Of a stretch of 49,716 nucleotides of DNA, positions 32,195-40,993 are shown piece by piece. The notes under the pieces were generated by a model. The model was not told the DNA's origin, made no database searches, and saw nothing but the letters and a program-made list of their open reading frames with translations. This DNA is from a bacterium (GTDB lineage Bacteria > Bacillota > Clostridia > Oscillospirales > Oscillospiraceae), in contig SFVI01000016.1 of NCBI GenBank assembly GCA_004560305.1, positions 1-49,716 of the forward strand. The letters run 5' to 3'. The position numbers and the translations under genes were made by a program. Position 1 is the first letter of the stretch. Every line of letters starts with the position of its first letter.

Positions 32195-33460
32195 TCAGTG
32201 CAGGTCGAAGCAGGCCCGGATGGCCCCCACAGAGTAGAGGGAGCCCACGGCGCAGACCATGCCGGCGTCCCCGGCGGCGTCACAGGCGGCGCCCACCGCG
32301 TCCGGGATGGCGGGGCAGACGGTGATCCGCTTGCCGTATTTTTCCAGCTTCTTTGCCAGCTCCTCCGCCGGCAGGGCCCGCTCACTCTCCGGCGTGATGC
32401 AGACATATTCGTCCGCCGCCCGATCCAGGATCGCCAAGGTGCCTTCCACGTCCTTATCCGCCAGCATCCCCACCAGCAGGACCCGGTGCTTCCCGCCGAA
32501 ATAGTTCAGCAGATTATCCACCACCGTTTCGGCGCACTGGGGGTTGTGGCCCCCGTCCACCACAAAGAGGGGCTCGTCATGGATCAGTTCAAAGCGGCCG
32601 GGCCAGCTGACGGCGTAGATGCCGTGCTCCACGTCGCTCTGCTCCAGCTTCCAGCCCTTACTGCGCAGCACCTCCACCACCTCCAGGGCGGTGGCGGCGT
32701 TTTTCAGCTGATGCCTGCCCAGCAGGGGCAGGGCATACAGCTCCCCCTTGTATGCAAAGCTCTGGCCATAGAGGCTGTCAAACTCACTGTGGATCTGGTC
32801 GAAATCCGCAATGCGCAGGCTGGCGCCCAGGGCGGCGCAGCGCTCCCGCACTACGTCCATGACGCTCTCCTGCTGCTGGTAAAGCACGCAGTCACAGCCG
32901 GGCTTGATGATTCCCGCCTTCTCGGCGGCGATCTTTTCCACCGTATCCCCCAGGATCTGGGTGTGATCCAGGCCGATGTTCATGATCACCGCGGCCTCCG
33001 GCGCGGCGATGACGTTGGTGGCGTCCAGCCGGCCGCCCAGTCCCGTCTCCAGCACCACAATGTCGCACTTTTCCTGCTGAAACCACAGGAAGGCGGCGGC
33101 GGTCATCATCTCAAACTCCGTGGGGTGATCCTCCATGGCGTCGGCGGCGGGCTTCACCAGGGCCACCACCTCCGCCAGCGCCTCATCCCCGATGGGCTTG
33201 CCGTTGACCTGCATCCGCTCATTGAAGCGGGCCAGATAGGGGGAGGTGAAAAGGCCGGTGCGGTAGCCGCAGCATTTCATCACCGAGGAGAGCATGGCGG
33301 CGCAGCTGCCCTTGCCGTTGGTGCCGGCAATGTGGATGAACTTCAGGGCATCCTGGGGGCGGCCCAGCTTCTCCAGCAGCGCCGTGACCCGCGTAAGCCC
33401 CGGCTTGGTGCCCAGCCAGGAGACGCCGTTGATATATTCCAAAGCTTCCTTATAATCCAT
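32195..33460 (-). CDS. folC: Folylpolyglutamate synthase/dihydrofolate synthase
   Basis: A 421-residue Mur-ligase family enzyme. The P-loop is AGTNGKGS (residues 45-52), TSPYLARFNERMQVNG is the FolC signature, and GLGGRLDATN is the conserved second motif. It adds glutamates to folates and possibly to dihydropteroate. The start follows CTGGAGATAAAT. It belongs to the same pathway as the formyl-THF supply used upstream in the window but is in its own operon with ruvX. Confidence 0.95.
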   Translation of the reverse strand: MDYKEALEYINGVSWLGTKPGLTRVTALLEKLGRPQDALKFIHIAGTNGKGSCAAMLSSVMKCCGYRTGLFTSPYLARFNERMQVNGKPIGDEALAEVVALVKPAADAMEDHPTEFEMMTAAAFLWFQQEKCDIVVLETGLGGRLDATNVIAAPEAAVIMNIGLDHTQILGDTVEKIAAEKAGIIKPGCDCVLYQQQESVMDVVRERCAALGASLRIADFDQIHSEFDSLYGQSFAYKGELYALPLLGRHQLKNAATALEVVEVLRSKGWKLEQSDVEHGIYAVSWPGRFELIHDEPLFVVDGGHNPQCAETVVDNLLNYFGGKHRVLLVGMLADKDVEGTLAILDRAADEYVCITPESERALPAEELAKKLEKYGKRITVCPAIPDAVGAACDAAGDAGMVCAVGSLYSVGAIRACFDLH

Positions 33461-33499
33461 ATTTATCTCCAGTCTGCGTTTTCTTTTTCAACGCTATAG

Positions 33500-33528
33500 A
33501 CTATAGCACCAAAAGCCCTGCACGGCAA
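33500..33528 (-). promoter_or_regulatory. Promoter of folC-ruvX
   Basis: On the minus strand TTGCCG (33523-33528), 17 bases, TATAGT (33500-33505). It lies 40 bases upstream of the folC ATG and is divergent from the rpmG promoter. Confidence 0.7.
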
Positions 33529-33560
33529 GGGAAAAAGCTGCAAAAAAGTTCAAAAAAATG

Positions 33561-33589
33561 TTGACCTGGGGCTTGGCTTATGGTATAGT
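33561..33589 (+). promoter_or_regulatory. Promoter of rpmG-secE-nusG-rplK-rplA
   Basis: TTGACC (33561-33566), 17 bases, TATAGT (33584-33589). It is the only strong plus-strand promoter before the ribosomal operon; the leader is about 125 bases. Confidence 0.85.
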
Positions 33590-33595
33590 ATGTCT

Positions 33596-33710
33596 TACCT
33601 GTCGGACGAGAGGTTTATTTTTTGTGCGCATTTTTGCGCCGGAAAATCCCCCGGTCCATATACAGGGAGGCAATGCCCTCCCTTTGGAGGGTAAATAAAA
33701 TAGGAGGTGC
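33596..33710 (+). promoter_or_regulatory. Structured 5' leader of rpmG
   Basis: Contains GCGCATTTTTGCGC (near 33624) and GGGAGG/CCTCCC (near 33665-33682), followed by the ribosome site TAGGAGGTG. The leader is long enough to be regulatory; I do not recognise a known class. Confidence 0.35.
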
Positions 33711-33717
33711 CGAAAGA

Positions 33718-33879
33718 ATGGCTGCAGGCGCAAGAGTTAAAATCACACTCAGATGCGAAGAATGCAAGCAGAGGAACTACAACACGGTCAAGAACAAGAA
33801 GAACACTTCTGACCGTTTGGAGCGCAGCAAGTATTGCCCCTTCTGCAGAAAGCACACCAAGCACGTTGAGACCAAGTAA
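33718..33879 (+). CDS. rpmG: 50S ribosomal protein L33
   Basis: A 53-residue L33 of the zinc-ribbon kind, with cysteine pairs CEEC and CPFC. VKITLRCEECKQRNY and KNKKNTSDRLERSKYCPFC are the family motifs. ATG 33718 follows TAGGAGGTG; the frame is open earlier but that part is leader. First gene of the secE-nusG operon, a common arrangement in Firmicutes. Confidence 0.95.
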   Translation: MAAGARVKITLRCEECKQRNYNTVKNKKNTSDRLERSKYCPFCRKHTKHVETK

Positions 33880-33900
33880 GTTCTGAAAGGATGCGTGAAA

Positions 33901-34173
33901 ATGGCTGATCAAAAGAAACGTGGTTCCGCACCCGCTAAAGCCGTCACCGCCGTCAAGAAGGACGATACCAAGCCCGGCTTCTTTCAGAGGATCGGCAGAT
34001 GGTTCCGTGAGATGAAGAGCGAATTGAAGAAGGTCATCTGGCCCACTCCCAAAACGCTCAGCAAGAACGTGCTCATCTCCCTCGGCGTGATGCTGGCTTC
34101 CGCAATTGTTTTGTGGGGCTTCGATGAACTGGCAACCATGCTGGTCAACGCGCTCTTCACTCTGGCAGGGTAA
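33901..34173 (+). CDS. secE: Preprotein translocase subunit SecE
   Basis: A 90-residue SecE. After a basic soluble N-terminus (residues 1-38) come the amphipathic motif FREMKSELKKVIWPTPK and a single membrane helix (about residues 58-83). It clamps the SecY channel. Start 33901 is preceded by AAAGGATG; a GTG two codons earlier is unlikely. Confidence 0.93.
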   Translation: MADQKKRGSAPAKAVTAVKKDDTKPGFFQRIGRWFREMKSELKKVIWPTPKTLSKNVLISLGVMLASAIVLWGFDELATMLVNALFTLAG

Positions 34174-34178
34174 TTGTC

Positions 34179-34703
34179 ATGGCTGAAGAGGCAAAATGGT
34201 ATGTTGTTCATACCTATTCCGGGTATGAAAACGCAGTGGCCGCTGCTGTGATGAAAGCGGCAGAAAACCGCAGGATGACGGATCTGATCCGGGAAGTCAA
34301 CATCCCCATGGAGACCGTTACCGAGTACACCGATGCCGGCGAGAAAACCGTTGAGCGCAAGGTGTTCCCCGGTTATGTGCTGGTGAAGATGATCCTCACG
34401 GATGACAGCTGGCATCTGATCCATAACGTCCGCGGCGCTACCGGCTTCGTTGGGTCTGACGGCAAGGCCGTGCCCCTGACGGAGCAGGAAATCTACGACC
34501 TGGGTGTCGAACGCAGAGAAATCGTGGTGGGCTACGGCCTGGGCGATGAAGTCAAGGTCAATGACGGCCCGCTGGCCGGCTTCCTTGGCATTGTGGACGA
34601 GCTGGAGCCGGATAAGAACCGGGTCCGCGTGGTGGTGTCCATGTTCGGCAGAGAGACTCCCGTTGATCTGGAGCTGGATCAGGTCGAAGTTATTAAACAC
34701 TAA
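34179..34703 (+). CDS. nusG: Transcription antitermination factor NusG
   Basis: A 174-residue NusG. The NGN domain begins KWYVVHTYSGYENAVAA and contains FPGYVLVKM. The KOW domain is GDEVKVNDGPLAGFLGIV. It binds RNA polymerase and couples transcription to translation. It is six bases from secE. Confidence 0.96.
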   Translation: MAEEAKWYVVHTYSGYENAVAAAVMKAAENRRMTDLIREVNIPMETVTEYTDAGEKTVERKVFPGYVLVKMILTDDSWHLIHNVRGATGFVGSDGKAVPLTEQEIYDLGVERREIVVGYGLGDEVKVNDGPLAGFLGIVDELEPDKNRVRVVVSMFGRETPVDLELDQVEVIKH

Positions 34704-34724
34704 ATTAAGAAAGAGGTGCTTTCC

Positions 34725-35150
34725 ATGGCACAGAAAGTAGTTGGATACGTAAGATTCCAGGTTCCCGCCGGCAAGGCAACTCCGGCGCCCCCCGTCGGCC
34801 CCGCTCTGGGCCAGTACGGCGTTAACATCGGTCAGTTCACCAAGGACTTTAACGAGCGCACTAAGGGCGACATGGGCATGATGATCCCCGTCGTCATCAC
34901 CGTGTACTCTGACCGCAGCTTCACCTTCATCACCAAGACTCCTCCTGCCGCCCTGCTGATCAAGAAGGCCTGCGGCATTGAGACCGCCTCCGGCGTGCCT
35001 CAGCGGGATAAGGTCGCCACCATCAGCAAGGAAGATGTCCGCAAGATCGCCGAGCAGAAGATGCCCGACCTGAACTGCACCGACATCGAGTCCGCCATCA
35101 GCATGATCGCCGGCACCTGCCGTTCCATGGGCGTCGTCGTAGGCGACTGA
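34725..35150 (+). CDS. rplK: 50S ribosomal protein L11
   Basis: A 141-residue L11. VGYVRFQVPAGKATPAPPVG is the conserved N-terminal motif, followed by GPALGQYGVNIGQFTKDFN and TPPAALLIKKACG. It binds 23S rRNA at the GTPase centre. ATG 34725 follows AAGAGGTG. Confidence 0.97.
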   Translation: MAQKVVGYVRFQVPAGKATPAPPVGPALGQYGVNIGQFTKDFNERTKGDMGMMIPVVITVYSDRSFTFITKTPPAALLIKKACGIETASGVPQRDKVATISKEDVRKIAEQKMPDLNCTDIESAISMIAGTCRSMGVVVGD

Positions 35151-35209
35151 GCCTAAACGTGGGAGGATTTATCCATCCGACTCAACCACATTATTAGGAG
35201 GAAAACAAA

Positions 35210-35902
35210 TTGTTTAGAGGTAAAAATTATAAAGAGAGCGCAAAGCTCATAGATAAGCAGGCCCTCTATGATCCCATGGAGGCTCTGAATCTGGTCATCA
35301 GCGCCAGCAAGGCCAAGTTCGATGAGACCGTGGAGCTCCACGTCAAGCTGGGTGTTGACGGCCGTCACGCTGACCAGCAGGTCCGCGGCGCCATCGTCCT
35401 GCCCAACGGCACCGGCAAGTCCGTCCGCGTGCTGGTCTTCTGCAAGGAGGAGCGTAAGGAAGAGTGCCTGGCTGCCGGTGCTGACTATGCCGGCGGCATG
35501 GATCTGGTTGAGAAGATCCAGAAGGAGAACTGGTTCGAGTTCGATACCGTTATCGCCAGCCCCGACATGATGGGTACCGTTGGCCGTCTCGGCAAGCTGC
35601 TGGGCCCCAAGGGCCTGATGCCCTCTCCCAAGGCCGGCACCGTCACCCCCAACCTGAAGCAGGCCATCTCTGAGGCCAAGGCCGGTAAGGTTGAGTACCG
35701 TCTGGACAAGACCAACATCATCCACTGCCCCATTGGCAAGGTCAGCTTCGGTGCTGAGAAGCTGTATGAGAACTATGTTGCTCTCATCGGCGCCATCAAC
35801 AAGGCCAAGCCCGCCGCTGCCAAGGGTCAGTACATCCGCTCCTGCGTCACTGCTTCCACCATGGGCCCCGGCGTGAAGATCAACGCCCAGAAGCAGCTCT
35901 GA
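35210..35902 (+). CDS. rplA: 50S ribosomal protein L1 (TTG start)
   Basis: A 230-residue L1, forming the ribosome L1 stalk. LGVDGRHADQQVRGAIVLP and LGKLLGPKGLMPSPKAGTV are the family signatures. It begins with TTG at 35210 after TAGGAGGAAAAC; no closer ATG would keep the conserved RGKNYKE start. The non-AUG start may hold expression down. An intergenic gap of 59 bases separates it from rplK. Confidence 0.95.
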   Translation: MFRGKNYKESAKLIDKQALYDPMEALNLVISASKAKFDETVELHVKLGVDGRHADQQVRGAIVLPNGTGKSVRVLVFCKEERKEECLAAGADYAGGMDLVEKIQKENWFEFDTVIASPDMMGTVGRLGKLLGPKGLMPSPKAGTVTPNLKQAISEAKAGKVEYRLDKTNIIHCPIGKVSFGAEKLYENYVALIGAINKAKPAAAKGQYIRSCVTASTMGPGVKINAQKQL

Positions 35903-35925
35903 TCCGTTTTTTCTACAACTTTTCC

Positions 35926-35955
35926 ATCCCGGCTGTTTTTTGAAACGGCCGGGAT
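35926..35955 (+). terminator. Terminator of the secE-rplA operon
   Basis: ATCCCGGC (35926-35933) pairs with GCCGGGAT (35948-35955), with an inner GTTT/AAAC pairing. The tail CAAATTTTG is only moderately T-rich. Confidence 0.65.
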
Positions 35956-35981
35956 CAAATTTTGAAGCGAGGTGAACACGG

Positions 35982-36707
35982 ATGGAGGAAATACAAAAGC
36001 AGGAGCCTGTCCTGCTGGAATGTGAGAAGCTGTGGATCTTTGCCATGCTGATTGCCGCAGGGGGCTATCTGGGTGCCTACACCTACACCATGCGGGGCGG
36101 CGTTTTCTGCAATGCCCAGACGGCCAACGTGGTCTTGCTGTCCATGGCTCTGGGCAGCGGCCAGTGGAGCCGGGCCCTGTATTTTCTGATCCCCATCAGC
36201 GCCTATATACTGGGTGCTGTGATCTCGGAGCTGATGCCAAACCGGGTCAAACGTCTGAACTTTCTCCGCTGGGACACCCTGCTGGTGGGGCTGGAGATGC
36301 TGGTGACCTTTCTGCTGGGCTTCATCCCTGACCACTGGCCCTATCAGATCTGCCAGGTCAGCATCAACTTCATCTGCTCCATGCAGTATAACACCTTCCG
36401 TCAGGCGGAGCACATCCCCATGGCCACCACCTTCTGCACCAACCATATCCGCCAGGTGGGCGTGTTCCTCACCAAATGGCTGCGGCATCCGGGAGAAGCG
36501 GGCCACCGCCGCCGCTTCCTGGTGCATCTGCTGATGCTGGGTTCCTTCGCCGCCGGCGGCGTGGCTTCCGCCATTGTGTGCCGCTTTCTGGGCGGCAAAG
36601 CCATTTGGGGCGCATCCCTGCTGCTGTTGGTGGTTTTCGCTGACTTGGCCCATGCCGATCGCACTACGGAGCGGGAGCTGCTCTCCTGCAAGCCTGCCGG
36701 GCACTGA
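35982..36707 (+). CDS. YoaK family (DUF1275) membrane protein
   Basis: A 241-residue integral membrane protein with about six helices. GGYLGAYTYTMRGGVFCNAQTANVV is the DUF1275/YoaK hallmark; the central part carries INFICSMQYNTFR and TTFCTNHIRQVG. Its function is not established in the family. The ribosome site is AGCGAGGTG. It ends at a GC-rich bidirectional terminator. Confidence 0.85.
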   Translation: MEEIQKQEPVLLECEKLWIFAMLIAAGGYLGAYTYTMRGGVFCNAQTANVVLLSMALGSGQWSRALYFLIPISAYILGAVISELMPNRVKRLNFLRWDTLLVGLEMLVTFLLGFIPDHWPYQICQVSINFICSMQYNTFRQAEHIPMATTFCTNHIRQVGVFLTKWLRHPGEAGHRRRFLVHLLMLGSFAAGGVASAIVCRFLGGKAIWGASLLLLVVFADLAHADRTTERELLSCKPAGH

Positions 36708-36739
36708 TGGCCGGCACAAACGAACACATAAAGCAAAAC

Positions 36740-36780
36740 GCCTCCGGCAGCGCAGCGCTGCCGGAGGCATCGTTTTTATA
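36740..36780. terminator. Bidirectional terminator, YoaK / lipoprotein
   Basis: GCCTCCGGCAGCG (36740-36752) pairs with CGCTGCCGGAGGC (36756-36768). TTTTT follows on the plus strand and TTTTGC on the minus strand. Confidence 0.85.
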
Positions 36781-36793
36781 ATACAAGTAGTCT

Positions 36794-37531
36794 TTATGCT
36801 ATTTTCTCAAACACCAGAGGATAGACCATGGCGGAGACCTCCCCCTCGCTGGGACTGCCTTCCGCAATGGTCAGGATATTCCCGGCAATGCTGTAGTAAT
36901 CACAGCGCTCCGGGTCCACATGATACTCCAGTCCGGCTGAGAGCCACAGCTTGCCGTCCTTGGCTTTGTATTTCCCTTCGCTGTTGAATCGGGACGCATA
37001 AGCTTCTGCTCCGCCGATCGTTTCCTCAAGAAGCAGACTGACAAACGGATGCAGTTCCATCCCCAGCATTTCGGCAATGACCTCATCCAGGCTGACGCCC
37101 AGGATGGCTTCCAGTTCCTCCACGCCGTTCACCTGTTCCGCCATGCCCAGCTCCATCAGGGTCTGGCACAGCACCTGGGCATAGAAATACCGGAAGTAGG
37201 CCTCCACCCCCGCCTGATATGCCTCCAGCACAAGCTGCATACTGGCCTCGTCCATGGTAAAGGTATAGGTGCCGTCTTCACGGAAAACATAGGTACACAC
37301 CGGGGCAAATTCAGGCAGATAATTTCCGATGCTGTCAAGAGGTATATAAACGCCCTGGTCAGAGAGGACGGCCCCAATATCCGCATCTCCCTTGCTGATA
37401 ATATACTCCGTCATATCAGCTTTTCCCTGCCAGGTGCCGACAATGTCGCTTTTGGCGCCGCCGCAGGCCGCAAGGCTCAAGCCCAGCGCCAGCACCAGCA
37501 GCAGGGCCAGCAGCTTCTTCATCCTGTTCAT
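36794..37531 (-). CDS. Putative lipoprotein, function unknown
   Basis: A 245-residue exported protein. A basic start and hydrophobic stretch lead to the lipobox LSLAAC with Cys23 as the lipidated residue. The mature part has IVGTWQGKADMTEY, FREDGTYTF and a C-terminal strand segment that resemble small beta-barrel lipoproteins of Firmicutes, but I do not recognise a named family. ATG 37531 follows GGGGGGACGGGAC; a longer frame from 37582 has no ribosome site. Confidence 0.7.
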   Translation of the reverse strand: MNRMKKLLALLLVLALGLSLAACGGAKSDIVGTWQGKADMTEYIISKGDADIGAVLSDQGVYIPLDSIGNYLPEFAPVCTYVFREDGTYTFTMDEASMQLVLEAYQAGVEAYFRYFYAQVLCQTLMELGMAEQVNGVEELEAILGVSLDEVIAEMLGMELHPFVSLLLEETIGGAEAYASRFNSEGKYKAKDGKLWLSAGLEYHVDPERCDYYSIAGNILTIAEGSPSEGEVSAMVYPLVFEKIA

Positions 37532-37553
37532 GTCCCGTCCCCCCTTTTGCCTC

Positions 37554-37582
37554 ATCATAACACAGTCCGCCCCGGCGCGCAA
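37554..37582 (-). promoter_or_regulatory. Promoter of the lipoprotein gene
   Basis: On the minus strand TTGCGC (37577-37582), 17 bases, TATGAT (37554-37559), 23 bases upstream of the ATG. Confidence 0.6.
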
Positions 37583-37603
37583 GGCAGCCCATAGAACCGA
37601 AAA

Positions 37604-37630
37604 AAGCCCGTCTTATCAGCAGACAGGCTT
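37604..37630 (-). terminator. Terminator of rpmB
   Basis: On the minus strand AAGCCTGTCT pairs with AGACGGGCTT (one U-G), followed by TTTT. Confidence 0.85.
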
Positions 37631-37658
37631 TGTTTCGGGTAATTTAATGAAATTAAAA

Positions 37659-37847
37659 TTACACAGCGCGGGTGACCTTGCCGCTGCGGAGGCAACGGGT
37701 GCAGACGTAAACATGCTTGGGGCTACCGTCCACGATGGCCTTGACGCGCTTCACATTGGGCTTCCATGCACGGTTGGTCCGTCTATGGGAGTGGCTGACC
37801 TTGATACCAAAAGTCACGCCCTTGTCGCAAAATTCGCATTTTGCCAT
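37659..37847 (-). CDS. rpmB: 50S ribosomal protein L28
   Basis: A 62-residue L28. CEFCDKG and CTRCLRSG supply two zinc-binding Cys pairs, and SHSHRRTNRAWKPN is the rRNA-binding motif. The start follows AAGGAGGTG. It is a single-gene unit with its own promoter and terminator. Confidence 0.96.
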   Translation of the reverse strand: MAKCEFCDKGVTFGIKVSHSHRRTNRAWKPNVKRVKAIVDGSPKHVYVCTRCLRSGKVTRAV

Positions 37848-37906
37848 TTTTGAAGCACCTCCTTGCTTGTGTTTCGCTGACCAGCCAGTTTTCTGATTAG
37901 ACAGCT

Positions 37907-37934
37907 TTTATATAATAGCAGATGCCGCCGTCAA
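37907..37934 (-). promoter_or_regulatory. Promoter of rpmB
   Basis: On the minus strand TTGACG (37929-37934), 16 bases, TATAAA (37907-37912). The leader is about 60 bases. Confidence 0.75.
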
Positions 37935-38077
37935 TTGCAAGAGAAACTTTTCAAAAGGGTAAAGAAAAATGAAAAAACAGCCATAGACGCTTTCTTTGCC
38001 CTCCACTCCGCTGGCACCATGGGAGCGCCTGGGAATAATGCCCCTGTTTTACACGCAGCCGGGCGTAAAAAAAGCAG

Positions 38078-38106
38078 TTGCCAAAGCGGCGGAAAATGGG
38101 TAAAAT
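38078..38106 (+). promoter_or_regulatory. Promoter of the hprK-murB-rapZ-whiA-dnaE operon
   Basis: TTGCCA (38078-38083), 17 bases, TAAAAT (38101-38106), 41 bases before the hprK ATG. Confidence 0.75.
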
Positions 38107-38146
38107 GTAGGGTAGTATTTTGCTATGCCTGAGAGGAGATGCCGCC

Positions 38147-39085
38147 ATGATCAGTAAATATTCCGTAAAGCTGAAGACCCTGATAGAGGAGCACAAGCTC
38201 CAGCCTCTGCACACCTCCAGAGATTACGAGACCGCCCTGATCAAAACCACCGACGTGAACCGCCCGGCCATGCAGCTCACCGGCTTCTATAATTACTTTG
38301 ACCCCCACCGCATACAGATAATAGGGCGGGTGGAAAGTACATACCTGGACACCCTTTCCCCGGAGCAGCGCCGTCAGACCTTTGAGCAGTTCATGCAGTA
38401 TGACATCGGCGCCCTGGTGATCTGCCACGGGGCCCAGCCCTTCCCCGAATGCCTGGAAATGGCGGAGAAGTATGACCGCAACGTGTTTCTCACCGCCGGC
38501 GACACCTCGGAGTTTCAGGCCGACCTGATCACCTCCCTGCGCACCCATCTGGCCCCCCGCATCACCACCCACGGCGTGCTGGTGGAGATCTACGGCGAGG
38601 GCGTGCTGCTGATGGGCGACAGCGGCATCGGCAAGAGCGAGACGGCTCTGGAACTGATCAAACGGGGCCACCGGCTCATTGCCGACGACGCGGTAGATAT
38701 CAAGCGCATCAACCGGGATAATCTGGTGGGCTCCGCGCCGGAGCTGATCCGCTACTACATGGAGCTGCGGGGCATCGGCGTCATTAACGTGCGCCACATC
38801 TATGGCGTGGGCGCCGTGAAGCCGGAGGGCAACATTGACCTGGTGGTGAAGATGGAGCACTGGGAGGAAGGGAAGGCCTACGACCGGCTGGGCCTCAGCA
38901 GCGAGACCCATGAGATCCTGGGCATCACCCTGCCCCAGGTGACCATCCCTGTCCGGCCCGGCCGGAACCTGGCCGTAATTATGGAGCTGGCGGCCATGAA
39001 CAACCGCCAGAAAAAGATGGGCTTCAATGCCGCTCAGACCCTGGCCAGCGACCTCGACTATGCCATCGACGCAGGTCTTATCTGA
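38147..39085 (+). CDS. hprK: HPr kinase/phosphorylase
   Basis: A 312-residue bifunctional regulator that adds or removes phosphate on Ser46 of HPr, setting carbon catabolite control. The N-terminal domain is followed by the P-loop GDSGIGKS (Lys163) and the family signature MELRGIGVINVRHIYG. RPGRNLAVIMELAAMN marks the C-terminal helix. Start 38147 follows GAGAGGAGATG. Usual neighbours rapZ and whiA follow. Confidence 0.96.
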   Translation: MISKYSVKLKTLIEEHKLQPLHTSRDYETALIKTTDVNRPAMQLTGFYNYFDPHRIQIIGRVESTYLDTLSPEQRRQTFEQFMQYDIGALVICHGAQPFPECLEMAEKYDRNVFLTAGDTSEFQADLITSLRTHLAPRITTHGVLVEIYGEGVLLMGDSGIGKSETALELIKRGHRLIADDAVDIKRINRDNLVGSAPELIRYYMELRGIGVINVRHIYGVGAVKPEGNIDLVVKMEHWEEGKAYDRLGLSSETHEILGITLPQVTIPVRPGRNLAVIMELAAMNNRQKKMGFNAAQTLASDLDYAIDAGLI

Positions 39086-39102
39086 GCCAAGAGGAGACTG
39101 AA

Positions 39103-40098
39103 ATGGAAAATCTGGAATGGGCCATTGCCCGGATCAAGGCCGCCCTGCCGGGGCTGCCGCTTTTGGAAAACGAGAATATGGCAGAGCACTGCTCCTTCAA
39201 AATCGGCGGGCCGGTGCGGGCCATGGCCATCCCCGGCGACGTGAGCAGCCTGTCAAAAATCTGCTATCTTTTGAAAGAAGAACATATCGCCCCCTATATG
39301 CTGGGCAACGGCACCAACATCCTGTTCCCCGATGAGGGGCTGAACGACCTGTTCATCATCAGCACCCAGCGGCTGACCCGGATGTTCCAGCTGCCGGACG
39401 GGGCCATCTATGCCGAGGCCGGGGTGTCTCTGGCAAAGCTGGCCAGCTTTGCCCAGCAAAACAGCCTGCAGGGGCTGGAGTTTGCCTCCGGCATCCCCGG
39501 CTCCGTAGGCGGCGGGCTGATCATGAACGCCGGCGCCTACGGCGGGGAGCTGAAGGACACTGTGGAAAGCGTGGTGCTCTACTACCTGCCGGAGCAGCGG
39601 CTCTATGAGCTGACCAAGGAACAGTGCGCCTTCGGCTACCGCAGCAGTCTGTTCCAGAAGCTGGGGGGCTGCGTCATCCTCTCCGCCGTGTTCCGTCTGG
39701 AGCAGGGGGACGGGGAGGAGATCGCCGCCAAAATGCGGGAACTGAACCAGCGCCGCCGGGAGAAGCAGCCCCTGGACCTGCCCTCTGCCGGCAGCGCCTT
39801 CAAGCGACCGGAGGGCCACTTCGCCGCCGCCCTCATCGACCAGGCGGGCCTGAAAGGCTTTCGCGTGGGCGGGGCCCAGGTGTCGGAAAAGCACGCGGGC
39901 TTTGTGGTGAACACCGGCAGCGCCACTTCCCACGATGTATATGACCTGATGATCGAGGTCAGAAAGCGGGTCCATGACCACAGCGGCGTAGTGCTGGAGC
40001 CGGAGATGATCCTTCTGCCGCCGGACTTCAAGCTGGAGGACCACGGCCCCGCCATCCCGCTGCACCGCATCACGGAAACGGACACAGAAGAAGAATAA
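39103..40098 (+). CDS. murB: UDP-N-acetylenolpyruvoylglucosamine reductase (MurB)
   Basis: A 331-residue FAD enzyme of peptidoglycan precursor synthesis. LGNGTNILFPDEGL binds FAD. NAGAYGGELKDTV and FGYRSSLFQ hold the catalytic region, and SAGSAFKRPEG and LEPEMILLP mark the C-terminal substrate domain. This is the shorter type II MurB common in Firmicutes. The start follows GAGGAGA. Confidence 0.95.
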   Translation: MENLEWAIARIKAALPGLPLLENENMAEHCSFKIGGPVRAMAIPGDVSSLSKICYLLKEEHIAPYMLGNGTNILFPDEGLNDLFIISTQRLTRMFQLPDGAIYAEAGVSLAKLASFAQQNSLQGLEFASGIPGSVGGGLIMNAGAYGGELKDTVESVVLYYLPEQRLYELTKEQCAFGYRSSLFQKLGGCVILSAVFRLEQGDGEEIAAKMRELNQRRREKQPLDLPSAGSAFKRPEGHFAAALIDQAGLKGFRVGGAQVSEKHAGFVVNTGSATSHDVYDLMIEVRKRVHDHSGVVLEPEMILLPPDFKLEDHGPAIPLHRITETDTEEE

Positions 40099-40124
40099 GC
40101 CGGAAGCCCCACAGGAGGGAACCC

Positions 40125-40982
40125 ATGGAATTTTTAATCATAACCGGCCTGTCCGGCGCGGGAAAAAGCCGGGCTGCCGATGTGCTGGAGGATTTGGACT
40201 ACTACTGCGTGGACAATATGCCCATCGCCCTGATGCCCCGCTTTGCGGAGCTGTGCATCGCCACGGCGGGCCGCTATGAGAAGGTTGCCCTTGTGACGGA
40301 TGTGCGGGAAAAGGACGGCTTTGGCCAGCTGCTGGATACCATTGACGAGCTGAAGGAGAGGGGCTGCGACTGCAAGATTCTGTACATGGACGCGGATGTG
40401 CGCACCCTGATCCGCCGCTATAAGGAGAGCCGCCGCCCCCACCCTCTGGCCACGCGCGGCTCCTCGGTGGAGGCCGCGGTATATAAGGAGATGGAGCTGC
40501 TCGCCCCCATCCGGGAGCGGGCGGACTATGTGGTCAACAGCTCCAACCTGACCCTGGGGATGCTGCAGAGCAAGCTGTTCTCCCTGTTTGCCGGGGAGGG
40601 CGCCAAGCGGGAGATCGATGTGACCGTCATGTCCTTCGGCTACAAGTACGGCCTGCCCATGGACGCGGACCTGGTGTTTGACGTGCGCTTTCTCCCCAAT
40701 CCCTTTTATGTGGAGGATCTGCGTCCCCTCTGCGGTCTTGACCTGCCGGTGGCGGAGTTTGTGTTCAGCTACCAGCAGACCAGAACCTTCATGGAGAAGA
40801 TCACCGACATGCTGGATTTCCTGCTGCCCCTGTACATTGAGGAGGGCAAGCTGAGCCTGACGGTGGCCATCGGTTGCACCGGCGGCCGCCACAGGAGCGT
40901 GGCCATCGCCGCCGCCCTCAATGACCATCTGCGGGCGGAGGGTCTGCGCTCTGTGAACATCAACCGGGATATTGAAAAGTAG
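40125..40982 (+). CDS. rapZ: RapZ/YvcJ family nucleotide-binding protein
   Basis: A 285-residue P-loop protein. GLSGAGKS (residues 8-15) is the Walker A, YCVDNMP is the second conserved motif, and GCTGGRHRSVAIA near residue 250 is the RapZ C-terminal signature. In E. coli RapZ controls glmS RNA; in Bacillus YvcJ affects competence. The role here is unknown. It is 26 bases from murB with its own AGGAGG. Confidence 0.93.
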   Translation: MEFLIITGLSGAGKSRAADVLEDLDYYCVDNMPIALMPRFAELCIATAGRYEKVALVTDVREKDGFGQLLDTIDELKERGCDCKILYMDADVRTLIRRYKESRRPHPLATRGSSVEAAVYKEMELLAPIRERADYVVNSSNLTLGMLQSKLFSLFAGEGAKREIDVTVMSFGYKYGLPMDADLVFDVRFLPNPFYVEDLRPLCGLDLPVAEFVFSYQQTRTFMEKITDMLDFLLPLYIEEGKLSLTVAIGCTGGRHRSVAIAAALNDHLRAEGLRSVNINRDIEK

Positions 40983-40993
40983 AGGGGAAAGAA

